Positions 32,724 through 44,575 are shown, counted from the stretch's first letter. The stretch is DNA of 64,000 nt from Pseudopyrenochaeta lycopersici (GCA_003313425.1 NHZP01000002.1:248001-312000); one strand, 5' to 3'. Numbers and translations: made by a program. The notes: generated by a model not told the origin, from the letters alone.

Positions 32724-33263
32724 ATGTCTACTACCAAAGCCGAGCAAGCCGTCGCCTACGCCGCCTTGATTCTTGCAGACGACTCCATCACTGTCACTGC
32801 AGAAAAGCTCCAAGCCATCCTTAAGGCCGCCGGCATCGACGTCATCGAACCCATCTGGACAACCCTCTTCGCCAAGACACTCGAGAGACAGGACGTCAAG
32901 GGCATCCTCACCAAGATCGCGGCCACCGATCCCGCGGTTGTTGGTGCACCTGTTGAGAAGCCAGATGAGAAGGACGATGAGAAGGCCGGAGATGGCGAAG
33001 TGAGAAAGACGGAATTGACATTGATTACGATTCTGATGTCTCGTTCTTTTGCACCCTCTTTCACTAATATGGTAGAGGAAGAGACGGGAATGAAAGGGAA
33101 GGTTTCTGGAGGCGAGAAGACTAGTCAGAAGCAAAGGGACGGCCTGGAAATCTTGATATTCTACCATAGTTACGAGACTGACAACAAGATCCTACTTCCA
33201 ATCTGCGTTCTATTGTACGACCATGCGCCGATCACTCACGATCAAACTACAAGGGTGGGCTAA
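32724..33263 (+). CDS. Diverged ribosomal stalk protein P1-like copy lacking the conserved tail (179 aa)
   Basis: Residues 1-70 are clearly the helical dimerisation domain of acidic ribosomal protein P1: YAALILADDSITVTAEKLQ, then IEPIWTTLFAKTLERQDVKG. A short Pro/Glu/Lys hinge follows. Normal P1 is about 110 residues and ends in a near-invariant acidic tail of the SDEDMGFGLFD type, which recruits translation GTPases. Here the frame instead runs into about 85 unrelated residues. In the +1-shifted frame just after the hinge, an acidic, Asp- and Phe-rich peptide ends at a stop 20 codons later, resembling a degraded tail. So a one-base indel near 33000 probably moved the tail out of frame. There is no intron, whereas fungal P1 genes usually have them, so a retrocopy is possible. 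It is unlikely to replace the true P1. Confidence 0.65.
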   Translation: MSTTKAEQAVAYAALILADDSITVTAEKLQAILKAAGIDVIEPIWTTLFAKTLERQDVKGILTKIAATDPAVVGAPVEKPDEKDDEKAGDGEVRKTELTLITILMSRSFAPSFTNMVEEETGMKGKVSGGEKTSQKQRDGLEILIFYHSYETDNKILLPICVLLYDHAPITHDQTTRVG

Positions 33264-35124
33264 GCAGCGCCAGGTATGGTGTCTTTCTGATGAATGATGC
33301 ATCATTGTGTGGAAATTCTGCTATGAATTGCAAGAGACATGACCGTCGCAGAAGTGCAGAGGGTCTCTCCTCGATCGATCTACTTTGAGATCGAAAACAT
33401 CGAATCTTTGAAAACGACCAACGACATCGTGGTATTGCTTGTCCTCGATACAAGCGTCGAGATCCATTTTCGGCATACAAGATACCTTCTTCGTTTTGTA
33501 GATGTGATGCAGACTGCGGCTCATCGCTATCCACTCTGAACGTAAAGCTTGGAAGGGGCGCACCTGTGGGATCGGGAAAGAACATTGCGGCACGAGCCAT
33601 CTCTCGCAACATCGCAGCCACAATGTTGAGGTAGCTCGCACCGTCACAAACTGTTTCTATTGCATCTTCGCCAAAATTAAAATGCTTAAGACTAGCATGG
33701 ATGTAGTGAAAGCCGTGACATCAAATAGCGCGAAGCGCACATGTCTACAGTGCATGCCGATCCGTATCACGCGGGTAATATATCGAAGGGCTGCTTAGCG
33801 TGCGTAAGCAGGCAATGATGTACGCGCGTTGGACTTTGCGATTGCTTGCGGGTCGGAAAGACAGGCTTTGGGACGATGCGACGAGCCAGGCTCGTGGCGG
33901 CGGTGGTAAGAGAGGGAGCAAAATGTTTTGGACGCCATGAGAATTGTAAGGTCGTGGTATGGTATTCGAACGACGTATGTGGGGCGCACACAGAGCCATT
34001 GCAGTGTAAGGATGCAACTGGCCCTCGAGCAAAGGATTTCCGAGACGCGTCAGAGAAAGCACTGACAAGGAACCAGCAGTCGACGTAGAGAAGCGCTCCA
34101 CATTGCAAAAGTTACAGCGAAAGTGTTGCGAAAGGTGGCTATTAAACAGTCTTCCTTTAGGAGGAATAAAAAGCGCTGACTGTATTATGAAGCTGCTGGA
34201 TAAGCTGCTATCTACGTCCTAGTAAAAGCTGCAGTGAAAGCTGCAGCAGAAGACCAGGGGCGTTTAACCGCTCTGACTGGAGGAATCCTCAACGGCGGAT
34301 GATTGGTATTAGTATTTGAGGAAAGTGCCCAGATTTAGAGAGCGCATTGAAAGCTTAGCGCCCTGGCCTTGGTGGATTGACAGAGTTTTCACAAGGTCAA
34401 GAGATGCAAAACCCAACATCGAAAACAAAGGATCGAGGTAAACAAAAATACACCATGCTATCTAGAGACCTGCCTCGCTAGGTACAGGACACCTCTATGC
34501 CTATGCCGTGTTGGTATTGCGATGTCGCAGGCATCACAGCGAGTGTAGGAACCATCAGAAATTCTAGGCAACTCGCACGAGACTTGATGAAAGTTTTCGC
34601 GACGGCCTTAATGGCGGCTCCAGAGCACGGAACAAATGATGATTGATAATATCAATATCCACCAATCTCAACTGTGACCCAAAATCTCGATTTCGACTCC
34701 TTGCGCTGTCTAGTTATCTTCTGATCCTTTTCTGTAATGACTATGGCTATTGGAACATTTATCATGTAGTCAATGATGGTTCGAAGAGTTTCTGAACACT
34801 TTCCTGCTTGATGCAGTTGCTGCTAAGAAAATACAAAATCTACGAGGGTGTTCAAAAAGCGCTCTCAAACTATCAAGGATGTGACTAGTGGAACTAGCAG
34901 AGAGCCTCGTTTTCTGATCAAGTGCAAATCAAGATCGCGATAAAATAGCAGTTTAGTAGCACAATCGTATTTAATACTAATTCATCACTCATGGAATAAT
35001 TTGGATCGGAATTGTGAACGACAAATGGAACATTTTGGCGCATTGTCGAATCAAGAGCGCTCTCATAGTACGAGACTTAGAAAGCTACTACAACGAATTG
35101 CAACTATCGCCTGCAGGCAGCTTC
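33264..35124. other. Intergenic stretch with ambiguous frames
   Basis: At 33300-33720 both strands have protein-like open segments that switch frame, for example a minus-strand run containing REMARAAMFFPDPTGAPLP, with stops on either side. This may be a decayed gene, but no complete model can be built. The region from 34100 to 35120 has no frame of note. Confidence 0.3.
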
Positions 35125-36579
35125 TTATACTGTTTCAAGCGTCCGTAATTGAAGCTTAACGCCGATTCCTTCGAACCGTCCCACCAATTCTGCCAATGAA
35201 GTGGACTCTGGCATAAGCACGCTGGAATTTATGATTTTAAGATATGGCAGTAAGGCGCTACAGTCTTCGATGAGCTCAAATAATAATCTTTCAGTGGAAT
35301 TACCCTTCCTGTCTTTAATCACTAATGATTCTAGAGCTTCTGGAAGCAACTTTGCAATTGGCATTTGACTAAAGTCGTCTGTGTGCTCCGACCACAACAC
35401 AGACTGAGAGATATTCAGGTGTTTAAGGGTTGCAAAATGGCGAAGAGATCCAATTGGTGATATTTGCTGATTCGGTTCAATTTTCCATCCAGAGTCAAGT
35501 GTATTGAGTTCAAGATATTCAAGTGTGTCTTTACTGAGAGAAAGCGCAGTGTTAAGTGCTGGTAGATCAATTGGCAGAGTAATCAAATCGGCAGTGTCTG
35601 CAAGGCAAATTCCCCAGCGATAGGTGAACCGCCTCAATGACGTGCGCTTCGATAGCAATTGGCATAGATCAGACGATACTATCTCGCAGCCGTCGAGAAC
35701 TAGATCGAGCAGTCCGTCCGGATGAGTCCCCCAAAACCAGGCATGCGGTACGTCGTCATACATAGCCGGGAAAAGATAAGAGTAAGCATTAATTAATGTA
35801 AGTTTTTCTGACAATGGAAATGCGACCCGAACAGCTTGACTGGTGACAGAGAGGACCCTATGTGGTACACTAGGGTCATGACTCCGTACTCTCTGCTTGA
35901 GCCAAAGATTGCGCAGTCCATGAATGTTGTTGTATGCCCTGGAAGCCAACGTGATGGTGTACAGTGGTTGGAGATTGAAAATGGCTACCTCGGCGAGATT
36001 CAGTGATAAGAGCATAATGAAGGCAACATAGCCGTCAACTCTCTGGTCCAACCATGCGCGCCAAAACAAGTGCTCATAATGGAACCACTCAAAGGGTTTG
36101 CTGTCCTGTAGACCAGGCTGCCATTTTGCGCTTAAGAAATGTTTTTGAAAGAGTTCCCATCGGCGGTGGGTTTTCTCATCATATTCCAATGGTTGATTAG
36201 GCGAGATTGTGTTGTTTGTAGAAGATGGAGTTGGTAGGCATGATTCCGTACAGACAGTCTCTATATACTGGATATGCTGGCTGAGATCCGGTCGATCGAG
36301 AATTGTACGCATCAGCAGACGGGCTGAGCCATTGTCTTTTTCCGGTTGAATAAACGTCTGGTAGAGAATTGGTTGGACAAGTTTGCACAGAAGTCGGGAC
36401 GATGCGGCGAGTGAATGTAGGCCTCGTATTCTTTCTGCATTCTCTGTCCTCCGCGTGGACTCGTCTTCCTGCCAGACGTTTAGGCCACGAACTGGGCCGA
36501 GGTAGTTGACTATCTCGAGAAGGATCTCATTGGGTATATTTCCTATTGGAAATGGAGTGAACTCGTTGGCTGGTATCAT
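35125..36579 (-). CDS. F-box protein (484 aa), single exon
   Basis: F-box proteins carry targets to SCF ubiquitin ligases by binding Skp1. The F-box is at the N-terminus, residues about 8-60 (PFPIGNIPNEILLEIVNYLG, then LAASSRLLCKLVQPILYQTF). The remaining 420 residues have scattered Leu-rich stretches (LRNLWLKQRV, LDLVLDGCEI, LEYLELNTLDSG, LKHLNIS) that suggest a degenerate leucine-rich-repeat fold, usual for substrate binding in fungal F-box proteins. No intron is needed. The frame extends 26 codons further upstream to 36657; I prefer the ATG at 36579 because it places the F-box close to the N-terminus as in relatives. The substrate is unknown. Such proteins are numerous and fast evolving in Pleosporales-type fungi. 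Confidence 0.75.
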   Translation of the reverse strand: MIPANEFTPFPIGNIPNEILLEIVNYLGPVRGLNVWQEDESTRRTENAERIRGLHSLAASSRLLCKLVQPILYQTFIQPEKDNGSARLLMRTILDRPDLSQHIQYIETVCTESCLPTPSSTNNTISPNQPLEYDEKTHRRWELFQKHFLSAKWQPGLQDSKPFEWFHYEHLFWRAWLDQRVDGYVAFIMLLSLNLAEVAIFNLQPLYTITLASRAYNNIHGLRNLWLKQRVRSHDPSVPHRVLSVTSQAVRVAFPLSEKLTLINAYSYLFPAMYDDVPHAWFWGTHPDGLLDLVLDGCEIVSSDLCQLLSKRTSLRRFTYRWGICLADTADLITLPIDLPALNTALSLSKDTLEYLELNTLDSGWKIEPNQQISPIGSLRHFATLKHLNISQSVLWSEHTDDFSQMPIAKLLPEALESLVIKDRKGNSTERLLFELIEDCSALLPYLKIINSSVLMPESTSLAELVGRFEGIGVKLQLRTLETV

Positions 36580-38071
36580 CGCGATCGAGGCATGGGGTGA
36601 ATGTCGACTGCAGTGAGTCTTGAAACGCACGGGTGTTGACAGGAGCGGGGTCGGCACCGACGGTTCACCGAGCGCTGTTGGGCCTCAAGAACACAGGTAT
36701 TGAATGGATATTACCTCGTCCTACATTATTATGGATACATGTTTGCAGATCGGGCCGTGTTTGCGTTGTGATGTGATGGCGCAAAGGAAGTCGCTTCGAA
36801 TTTAAGTTGAGGATGACACTAGCGTGTCACAACTGCTGATTCATCCTTTAGCGCCAGTTATTGCTATGCTTAGAGTGTCGCGCAGGGGTATATGGATGAG
36901 TTGTTAGGAAAGGTGGTAGCGTGCGAGTGATAAGTCATGGGGGTGTAAGACTGATTATGGTAGTGGGCGCAGATGGTTAGAGTGGTGATGGTGCTATCTC
37001 TGGGAGTGTACGGAACGAAGTTTGGTTGGATCATGCCCATTGCATAATTCTCTCCCCAACAGCACCTGCTACGTATGACTTTTACTTTGCAGGGAAAAAC
37101 CAAGACGCTGTGCAACAGTAGCCTAGGTGATATATTAGACGGCCCACTGTCTATTCAGGAGGCTCGTACGAGCCAGCTATTCAGTCTAATTGAGCAGTCC
37201 ATCGCAAATGCCAGCGCGTGGGCTGGGGATATTGGGCATGGATACCTGTTGCTGTACCAGACCGCGAGCAGCGCGGTATAATAGGTCACGGCGCTTTGTT
37301 TGCAATATGTTTTAATGGAATATATTTCTCTGGTAATAGCCGTTGGCTGTTCCCAATGTGAAGCGTCCTCGACACCGGAGAATGGTCAATCATCCGCATA
37401 GAGCACCCGGTTGATTCGAGAGCCACCGCATACAGCCTCTACAACTACAATCACTGCGAGATTAAGCCCTGAACCGGCTCTAGATAGTATAATTCTCAGC
37501 GTGCAGGCATACAACCAGTCTCGCTTGTTAATTCAGTTCTTGAGCTAGTTTCACGCTGTGCTCGCTCCTCCAACACAATTACCAGGTATGAGAGGCCGCA
37601 ATAACTTATCAGTAGCAATAATGCGTAGCTTAAATCTACAAGCAACGAACATTCTCGTGTGTGACGATATTATGTTCCTTAGAGCTAAAGTATCATGTAG
37701 TTGTCCAATAGCGAAGGCAATCGCGCCATGCAGGGAAGAAGATGCGAGGTTATTGATTAGAACTCTTGAGTAAAGTTCGTAGATAATAGTGTTGTTATGG
37801 GCAGTTCTCAAATAATGTACTAGTCAAGAGGAGATTACTAAGAAGGACGAGCTAAGTTAAGTAATTAGAGGCTAGATATATGTATACTACTATACTACTT
37901 TATAGGGTACCTGTAAATTAGATAATTGGCATTCTTCTTTAGGAAATTATTTATAATGAGAGGCGTAGGTAGACAAGGGAGCTTATAACTCGGAGACAAA
38001 TTGAAAATCATAACTTACTGGCCATTTAAAATTTGATGGGATACGATTCACTTTGTGAGTAGCAAGGCATC
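36580..38071. other. Intergenic stretch before the minisatellite
   Basis: No supported gene. The part at 37840-37975 is TA-rich with repeated CTA/TAG words, similar in look to 26140-26340. It holds the F-box gene promoter at its left end. Confidence 0.35.
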
Positions 38072-38532
38072 GAGAAAGAGAAAGAGAGAGAGAGAAAGAG
38101 AGAGAGAGAAAGAGAGAGAGAGAAAGAGAGAGAGAGAAAGAGAGAGAGAGAAAGAGAGAGAGAGAAAGAGAGAGAGAGAAAGAGAGAGAGAGAAAGAGAG
38201 AGAGAGAAAGAGAGAGAGAGAAAGAGAGAGAGAGAAAGAGAGAGAGAGAAAGAGAGAGAGAGAAAGAGAGAGAGAGAAAGAGAGAGAGAGAAAGAGAGAG
38301 AGAGAAAGAGAGAGAGAGAAAGAGAGAGAGAGAAAGAGAGAGAGAGAAAGAGAGAGAGAGAAAGAGAGAGAGAGAAAGAGAGAGAGAGAAAGAGAGAGAG
38401 AGAAAGAGAGAGAGAGAAAGAGAGAGAGAGAAAGAGAGAGAGAGAAAGAGAGAGAGAGAAAGAGAGAGAGAGAAAGAGAGAGAGAGAAAGAGAGAGAGAG
38501 AAAGAGAGAGAGAGAAAGAGAGAGAGAGAGAG
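38072..38532. repeat. Dodecamer minisatellite, about 38 units of (GA)4GAAA type
   Basis: The 12 bp unit AGAGAGAGAAAG repeats almost perfectly over about 460 bp, with a slightly different unit at each end. The array is purine-only on the plus strand. Because the period is divisible by three and the unit contains no stop in any frame, long false reading frames appear on both strands (Arg/Glu/Lys repeats on plus, Ser/Leu/Phe repeats on minus). Polypurine tracts of this length can form triplex DNA; that is general knowledge, not shown here. Confidence 0.95.
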
Positions 38533-39159
38533 GTAACAAGAACTCGCGTATTGCCACAATATGCTATCTCGAATAAATGCACGAACGCTTCTTTACACGA
38601 GACGATCATGTCATCGCAAATGATGGCGGTTATTATGGTGGCGGATGAAGTTGATGAATGAGTAAAATTGGAGCCATATGAGTTTATGCCGACTATGGAC
38701 ATTATTCAAATATGGAGGAAAGTAACCAAGTTAGGAAATGGGATTAATTGGTAGTAGGAACGGCGATAGCCTGGCGAATGGGCTCGACAAGCATGGGGGC
38801 CGACGTCATTTATTGACGTGCCCACCGTTCGCTGCGTTTCTGTTTCCTTGAAGAAAATGGAACACTTAAAGGTTTCAAGATTGACGTGTGCAAGGTTTCA
38901 AGATTTGTCGTCGACAGGAATACGGTAAGATCAGGCTCTATAGGTACAGTCTCGTGATTCATCTTTTCACTCAATTGATGAAAACACAGACTAAGGGTAT
39001 AGCAACTTCTCTCGTACCTGTTAAGGTTCCTTTAATACAAATTACTTAGAAAATACCAAGCCCAGTTATATATAGAAGGAAAGAGAACGTGTGCTAGGCT
39101 GGATGCTATAAGCGCTGGGCGTGAGGAAACCATGATCCCCATATGCACTCCTAGCACTA
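38533..39159. other. Intergenic stretch between minisatellite and pseudogene
   Basis: About 630 bp without supported gene, mostly 3' flank of the decayed minus-strand gene. A short direct repeat (AAGGTTTCAAGATT) occurs twice near 38870-38905. Confidence 0.4.
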
Positions 39160-41462
39160 TTAGTAGCCTAAAAGAGTTGTGAAACCCAAACGCAGCTGCG
39201 GCGTGAAGTTGCAACCAGTATGAACTGCACATTGTGCGCAACCAAAAGTCAATCGATTCTTCTCTGAAGATTGTCCAGCCAGAAATATCGCCCATGGAGT
39301 GCTTCCCTGGATTTGAACGTAGATATTGTAATTTGGGTGATTTTGAACCCTATCATGGGCGACGCCGAAATCGACTCTTTGGCAGTACCGGGATGCAGGC
39401 ACATTGTACACTCGTCTCGCCGAAATCAGATCATCACTTTTTCTTTCACATTCAGTGTATTGCTTGTTTCCAGTACAAAAAGGATAATTGTCTCCTGTGG
39501 CATTTGACCAACTGAGCGCGAGAGTGTTGAGGACCTCGTGGATCCCAACATTTCCTAACGATTCTCCCTCCACTCGACCACACAGGGATATGAACGGTTC
39601 ACCAAACCCATATGAAGGCCTTTCCAGACCAATATACAGAGGTATATCTGGTGGTTTAGCTTGAGGGGGACCAAGTATAATGGTATTTTTATCCGCCACC
39701 GCTTGCTCCAAATCTCGACTGGGTTCAACTGCCTCCTTGACAATGCTTTCGTCATATTCAACCATGCCTCGCATGCCCAGTGGAGATCGTATCGAACCAT
39801 CTCGCTGATGAGGCAAGTTTGCGATGAAAGAGTCTGCACATTGCAAACCAAGCACTGATTTGTCAAGGCGAGATTCCATATGAAAAAGAAGCGCGGGCAA
39901 AATCGCATATCGTCCGCTTCGCCATCCAACAATTGTGGACCTGTTTGGCCGGCTTCTTTCCGTTTCATATCCGAGGCTGTTACAGACTTCTTCAAAATCT
40001 GCGCCGCAGTGTATTGCGGCCACAACACCAATGACTGTTGACATTGGACATTTACCATCCAGTATGGCGTCAACTCGTGCGCAAAGTGGGGCGACGCCCT
40101 GGTGGTCGGTCAAGTCTACCATTGTTGCATGCTTCATATTGTCAAATCCATTCCCAGCTATTCGGCTAAGAATGGAAATGCAGATTGAAGCCGACATTGC
40201 TCGGAATCTTTGCACTTTCGAATTGCCAAGCGTTTGCTTACGACCTGGTCGGGAAAAAGTCTTCGCGGCCGCCAGATAATCTTCTGTTGCAATCTTCTCT
40301 TAAAAAGATGCGGTTCTCTCAGAAGTTTCTGGAAATAGAACGCAAGCCATTCGCATAGCAATGCGGGACGTCGGCGGCGGATGTTGGTCTTGCCAACGAG
40401 CAAAAGCCTGGATCTCACCAACTTTTTCGTCCACAAACGTCCATCGGAAGCCAAGAAGTGAGCTTCGTATCTGTGTGTAGATGTCCTCGAAATCTTGCTG
40501 AAAGGTTTCATGGAGACTTTCATTGTATTCTAGCGCGAAAGAGTTCCATAGCATTGCACCCACCGTCTGCCAGTGATAGTGATAGACAGGGCTAGAACCT
40601 CAATCAAAATTTCGATCTTCCATGAAGGCATCAGTGTCGGATGCACCTCCAGTGACCAATATAAGTGATCGGACAGGAGAAGGCCGTTTCCCGATTCCAT
40701 CCCAGGCTCGAACTTCCAGGATCTGATATCCTACACATCTTAAACAACTAGCTAAGCGCGCCACTGTTGCACTTCGTGTATAATAAAATTCTCTCAAATC
40801 TCCGTCTAGGAGCCATTTGAGGAAACCTTAGAAGTAGACCCTCCGCCATCCACGGGGAGGCAAGAATGTTGGCTTTTGTCTCGAATAGCGGATGCGAAGC
40901 TGCCTTAGGAATGAGATAGATTAAGTGCATCAATGGCCTGATCGAAACGCTCATTGAGATGGTGAATATTTCCTTCGTTAATAACTTGTTGGTAATTATC
41001 ACCCAGAAAATTGATGATTATCTCTTTCGCCCCAGGATATTCTGCGAAGCTGCCCTGAAAAATATGCCCCAGGAAAAAATCTTGAACAATATAGACGGCA
41101 CTCCTAGCTTCTATGACATGAGCCATAGCGCACAAGGTTGCTCCTATCAGTCTTGATCCTGGAGTGTTGCCGAAGGTTTCGTGGCTTTCAGATAGGAGAA
41201 GAGTTACAAGTCCACGCTGACTTAATACTTGGCAAGCTGCATAATCCAGCTGAATATGTTGGAAGATTTTACTCATGCGGTCGAGATCATTCTTGCGTTC
41301 ACAAAGCCGAAGGATACTTGATACGCCTGTGAGACCGCCAACCCAACCCCATGCCGAATGTGCCGCGGCAAGGGTCGCAACTATGTCGGCGGCACCAATT
41401 TGAAGTTGTTGAAGAGATCCCGCATTAGCTGTCTTTGAGGACAGCTGTAACGGGCATTGCAA
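39160..41462 (-). pseudogene. Decayed fungal gene of unknown function (about 765 codons, at least four lesions)
   Basis: The reading runs from an ATG at 41462 to a stop at 39160 and is continuous protein-like sequence apart from four breaks. A frameshift near 40905-40930 follows the block RFDQAIDALNL. A second frameshift lies near 40750-40770, after ERILLYTKCN. An in-frame TGA at 40602-40600 follows DAFMEDRNFD, and an in-frame TAA at 40302-40300 follows SERTASF. Sequence on both sides of each stop stays in the same frame. Both stops could come from Arg CGA or Gln CAA by a single C-to-T change. No splice sites could remove the lesions. Conserved-looking parts include AWGWVGGLTGVSSILRL and SSLLGFRWTFVDEKVG. 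I cannot name the family; there are no clear catalytic motifs. Confidence 0.7.
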
Positions 41463-42298
41463 ACTTTAACTGAGTTGCACTCTGCATGAGAAAGTGGCAG
41501 GGGGAAGTTCAGATCTCTGTACGGTACGGAATATAATGCCGGACAGCAATATAAGCACCGACCGGTCAAATCTTACCAAAATCAGCCTGATGGGCTCCTT
41601 CATTCAATCTTGAGCCCTGGTAGGTGCGTTGGCAGTTATTCATTGGGAGGCTGTCAGCCAATGGACTCCATCTGAATAACGCCTTGCCCTGCAGCGATTC
41701 GCCCCTCCACATTCGCCACGGACTGATCAGCACCGATTAAGGATAACTTGTAATGCTCAAAGTCATGAAATTAGTGGCAAAGAATTGCTTTTTTTTATTG
41801 ATAGAAATATCGTTTCACTGTGCAAACAAAACAGCGTAGGCCCAGATTCCTCTATTTCGCGAAGCTACGCCTATTGTGTTCAGATACGATTGGGCAGTGG
41901 GAGCGTACTACCAGGAACTCATACAGGCGCTTTCGCGTTTGTCCAAGTAGCTGTTTAGATGAGCTTCAATGTCCTGCATTTAACCGTGTATTCTCAGTAG
42001 ATAATCCTGTCAATTTCGATCGTATGCACCTAGATTTATACGGCATTCAACCTCATGGTATGCTCTTTTTGAATCCTGAAGGGGCAGTGTCGAAGCTAGA
42101 ATCTTTCTAGTGGAGCTTGTCAGGGATATTGCTTAAAGAAAATGGCGCAAGGCTGAATCATAGTTAGGGATATTGTTCTGGAGGCTTCAGTCACGCACGA
42201 TGGGTCTCAGTCGAAGACAAAGACAAGATCAAGAGAATCTAAGCGGTATTCATCATATCAGCAGGGAATCAATTTGTGTTCTGTTCCAAGCTCGCTTA
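41463..42298. other. Intergenic stretch
   Basis: It holds the former promoter of the decayed gene and the 3' flank of the asparaginase gene. A 96-codon plus-strand frame (41820-42110) has no supporting feature. A T-run of nine lies near 41790. Confidence 0.4.
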
Positions 42299-43526
42299 TC
42301 AGCGCTCCGGGCTCCAAGGCTGACCGATTGCGTTTCTGAGCCCTCCCTCAAACAAACCCACCGTCTGATTCATTTTCATTCCACTTGCAATTGCCAACTG
42401 AAGCATAATTCTCGCCTGAATGACATGTACGAAGCCCGCCTTCGCATAAATAGGCGTTCTGCTCGGGCTACTCGGTCCATAGGGGCTTCGAGTACCAACC
42501 ACAATCTGAAGGCCGGCTTCAAGCGCTTCAGCAATCTCTTTTTGGCCAGTAGGTACGCCACCATTGCCTGTGCCTGCAATCACAACGCCCTCTGCGCCAT
42601 TACCGTGCGCATTCAGTACCAGTTTGCCATCAAACTCACGTGCTGCGTAGAGAATGTCAACCTTGGGCAGCTTGGGATAGGTAGGGTAGGCTGAAACTAC
42701 GTTGATGTCAAAGTAATGTTTGAAGAGAGGTTGCGAAGGCGTGTTGAAGAAGACAGGTAGGCTGTTAATGAAGATACCCAAGTCTCCTGTTGCTGTTGGA
42801 CCGAATGCATCGGGATTGGTTGAGTGTAGCTTTGTGACGTAGTAACCAGGTATGATGCGAGCGTTGAAAGCCACCATGACACCTCTATTGCGAGCCTCTG
42901 GGCTTGCCGCTAACATAACGGCATCGAAGAAATTGGCATCGCCGTCAAACGAGAGGTGGGTAAATGGGCGCATGGCCCCCACACCGACTATAGGTTTACC
43001 GCAATTCACAAGGCTATCCATGAGAAAGGCGGTCTCTTCGAGGGAGTTCGTGCCGTGAGTATATAGTGCACCAACTATGTCGCTGTCTGGGGAGCACAGC
43101 GCATCGTGAGCGAAGCGGGTCATGTTCATAACCAGAGCGTCGTTCGTTCCCGTTGAACCATTTTCCTGGGTGGTGCAGTTCGACACAGCTAGTTGCGTGT
43201 GGTTGAGTAGGTAAGGATTACGGGCGATAATTTCTTCTCCAGATATTTGCAATTGTCCATATTGGGTGTCATCTAAAGCGCCATAGGCCGAGCCTGACGC
43301 GATGGTGCCACCAGTATAGAGAACGCTATGATATATTAATCGATTGGTCAATTCATGTCAATGTATAAACGACATACAGAATCTTGGGAAGGCTTATATT
43401 ACTACTTGACCATATAAGACCAAGTCGTTGGCTCGCTGTAGTCGCTTGGCGGGCGTGCTTTGTTGTCGCTGGTGCAGCGCTCCCAATAGCCACAAGAGCA
43501 GCAATTGTGAGAATTGACAAGCGCAT
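42299..43526 (-). CDS. Secreted type II L-asparaginase-like protein (391 aa) with D-to-N change in the active site
   Basis: Asparaginase II hydrolyses extracellular asparagine to aspartate and ammonia for nitrogen supply. Exon 1 (43526-43378) encodes signal peptide MRLSILTIAALVAIGSAAPA; exon 2 (43325-42299) carries the enzyme. The 52 nt intron (GTATGT...TCATAG) restores ILVLYTGGTIASG, the first active-site motif with the nucleophilic Thr. The second motif reads THGTNSLEETA, where the family has THGTDxxEE: the catalytic Asp (Asp90 of E. coli AnsB) is Asn here, codon AAC. The catalytic Lys is present in YYVTKLHSTNPDAF. GVGAMRPFTHLS and the C-terminal IMLQLAIASGMK helix also fit the family. So the fold is intact, but activity or substrate may have changed. 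The change equals one G-to-A substitution on the coding strand. Confidence 0.88.
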
Positions 43527-44575
43527 GATGGCTGAGGGCCAAATGCGAGGGATTCAGATAGCTTTCATTTTGACAGTGAAATGACCTTGATTTTAATACA
43601 ATATCTAGATCTTGGTCTTGGATTCGTGGTCGTTCTCCACCGCTGCTGTCCGCAGACATGCTTACGACCGCCGACGGCGGCGATGCCGATAGCACGCATA
43701 TCATGTCTTGGCAGAATGTTGCAATGAGGAAGGTGTGCAAGCCATACTGGCAGCGTACTAGTAGAATTGTTATCGTTCCTGCAGCGCGATGGAACATGGA
43801 CACTAAAATGCAGCCCCACGTGGTCAAGAGCGGGAACCCTGAGCTCAGCCAAGCAGGTGGGTGTAATGACTATCTCGCTACGAGTGATATCAGTCAATGG
43901 TGGGGCAATGAAAATCCTGTATAAGGCGTTCACATCTTGTCTACCTGTTCCGCAGGACTCAGAGAGGTTGTGAGAGTAATTCTAGTCATAACATTGGTCG
44001 TTTCCAAGCTGGATTGTGGGGCGCTAACACGATTGAGGTCAAGCTCGTCGTCTTATCTTCCGTCATAATGCTGTATCTCAACTGCGCCTGTCATAACTAT
44101 CACTACTAAACGATGTGTGCTCTTAGAGATGGCACATGCCTTGAAAAACTATCGCATCCTCATATAGTGCTGCAGCAGCAAAACAGCAAAACATACATCT
44201 GGATGCGATCTTACAGAACTGCACAATCCTACTACGACGAGAGCCCGTCTGACCTGAGCCAGATAGAGGATTGGCTTGCGGTAGTTGACTTCTAGCTTTT
44301 ACGGGATTATTGTACTATAGACTCAGGGTGCATTTGACGCTAGTTGCCTTTATCTGTTCCTATCTTAACATGGTTGAGACCACATGTACAGTGATTTTTA
44401 TTAAAAAGTTCACTCTCTAATTATCTTTTCCAGACTTAATATTTTAGCACAAGTATATTTACATTGGCTGTCTCCAGCTGTCCACTTATCATATCTCGAT
44501 GGGTACGTACAAATGGTTGACAAGGGATATATTTGACAATAACAAATAAAATATAGCCTGAGAGCGATATTTCAC
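43527..44575. other. Intergenic stretch
   Basis: It holds the promoter of the asparaginase gene and the 3' flank of the next minus-strand gene. Overlapping short frames on both strands near 43565-43973 lack protein features. Nothing further is seen. Confidence 0.4.

Noticed and set aside
37983..38702. Long Ser/Leu/Phe and Arg/Glu/Lys frames (up to 239 codons)
   Set aside because: They are produced by the stop-free dodecamer minisatellite on both strands and have no unique protein sequence.
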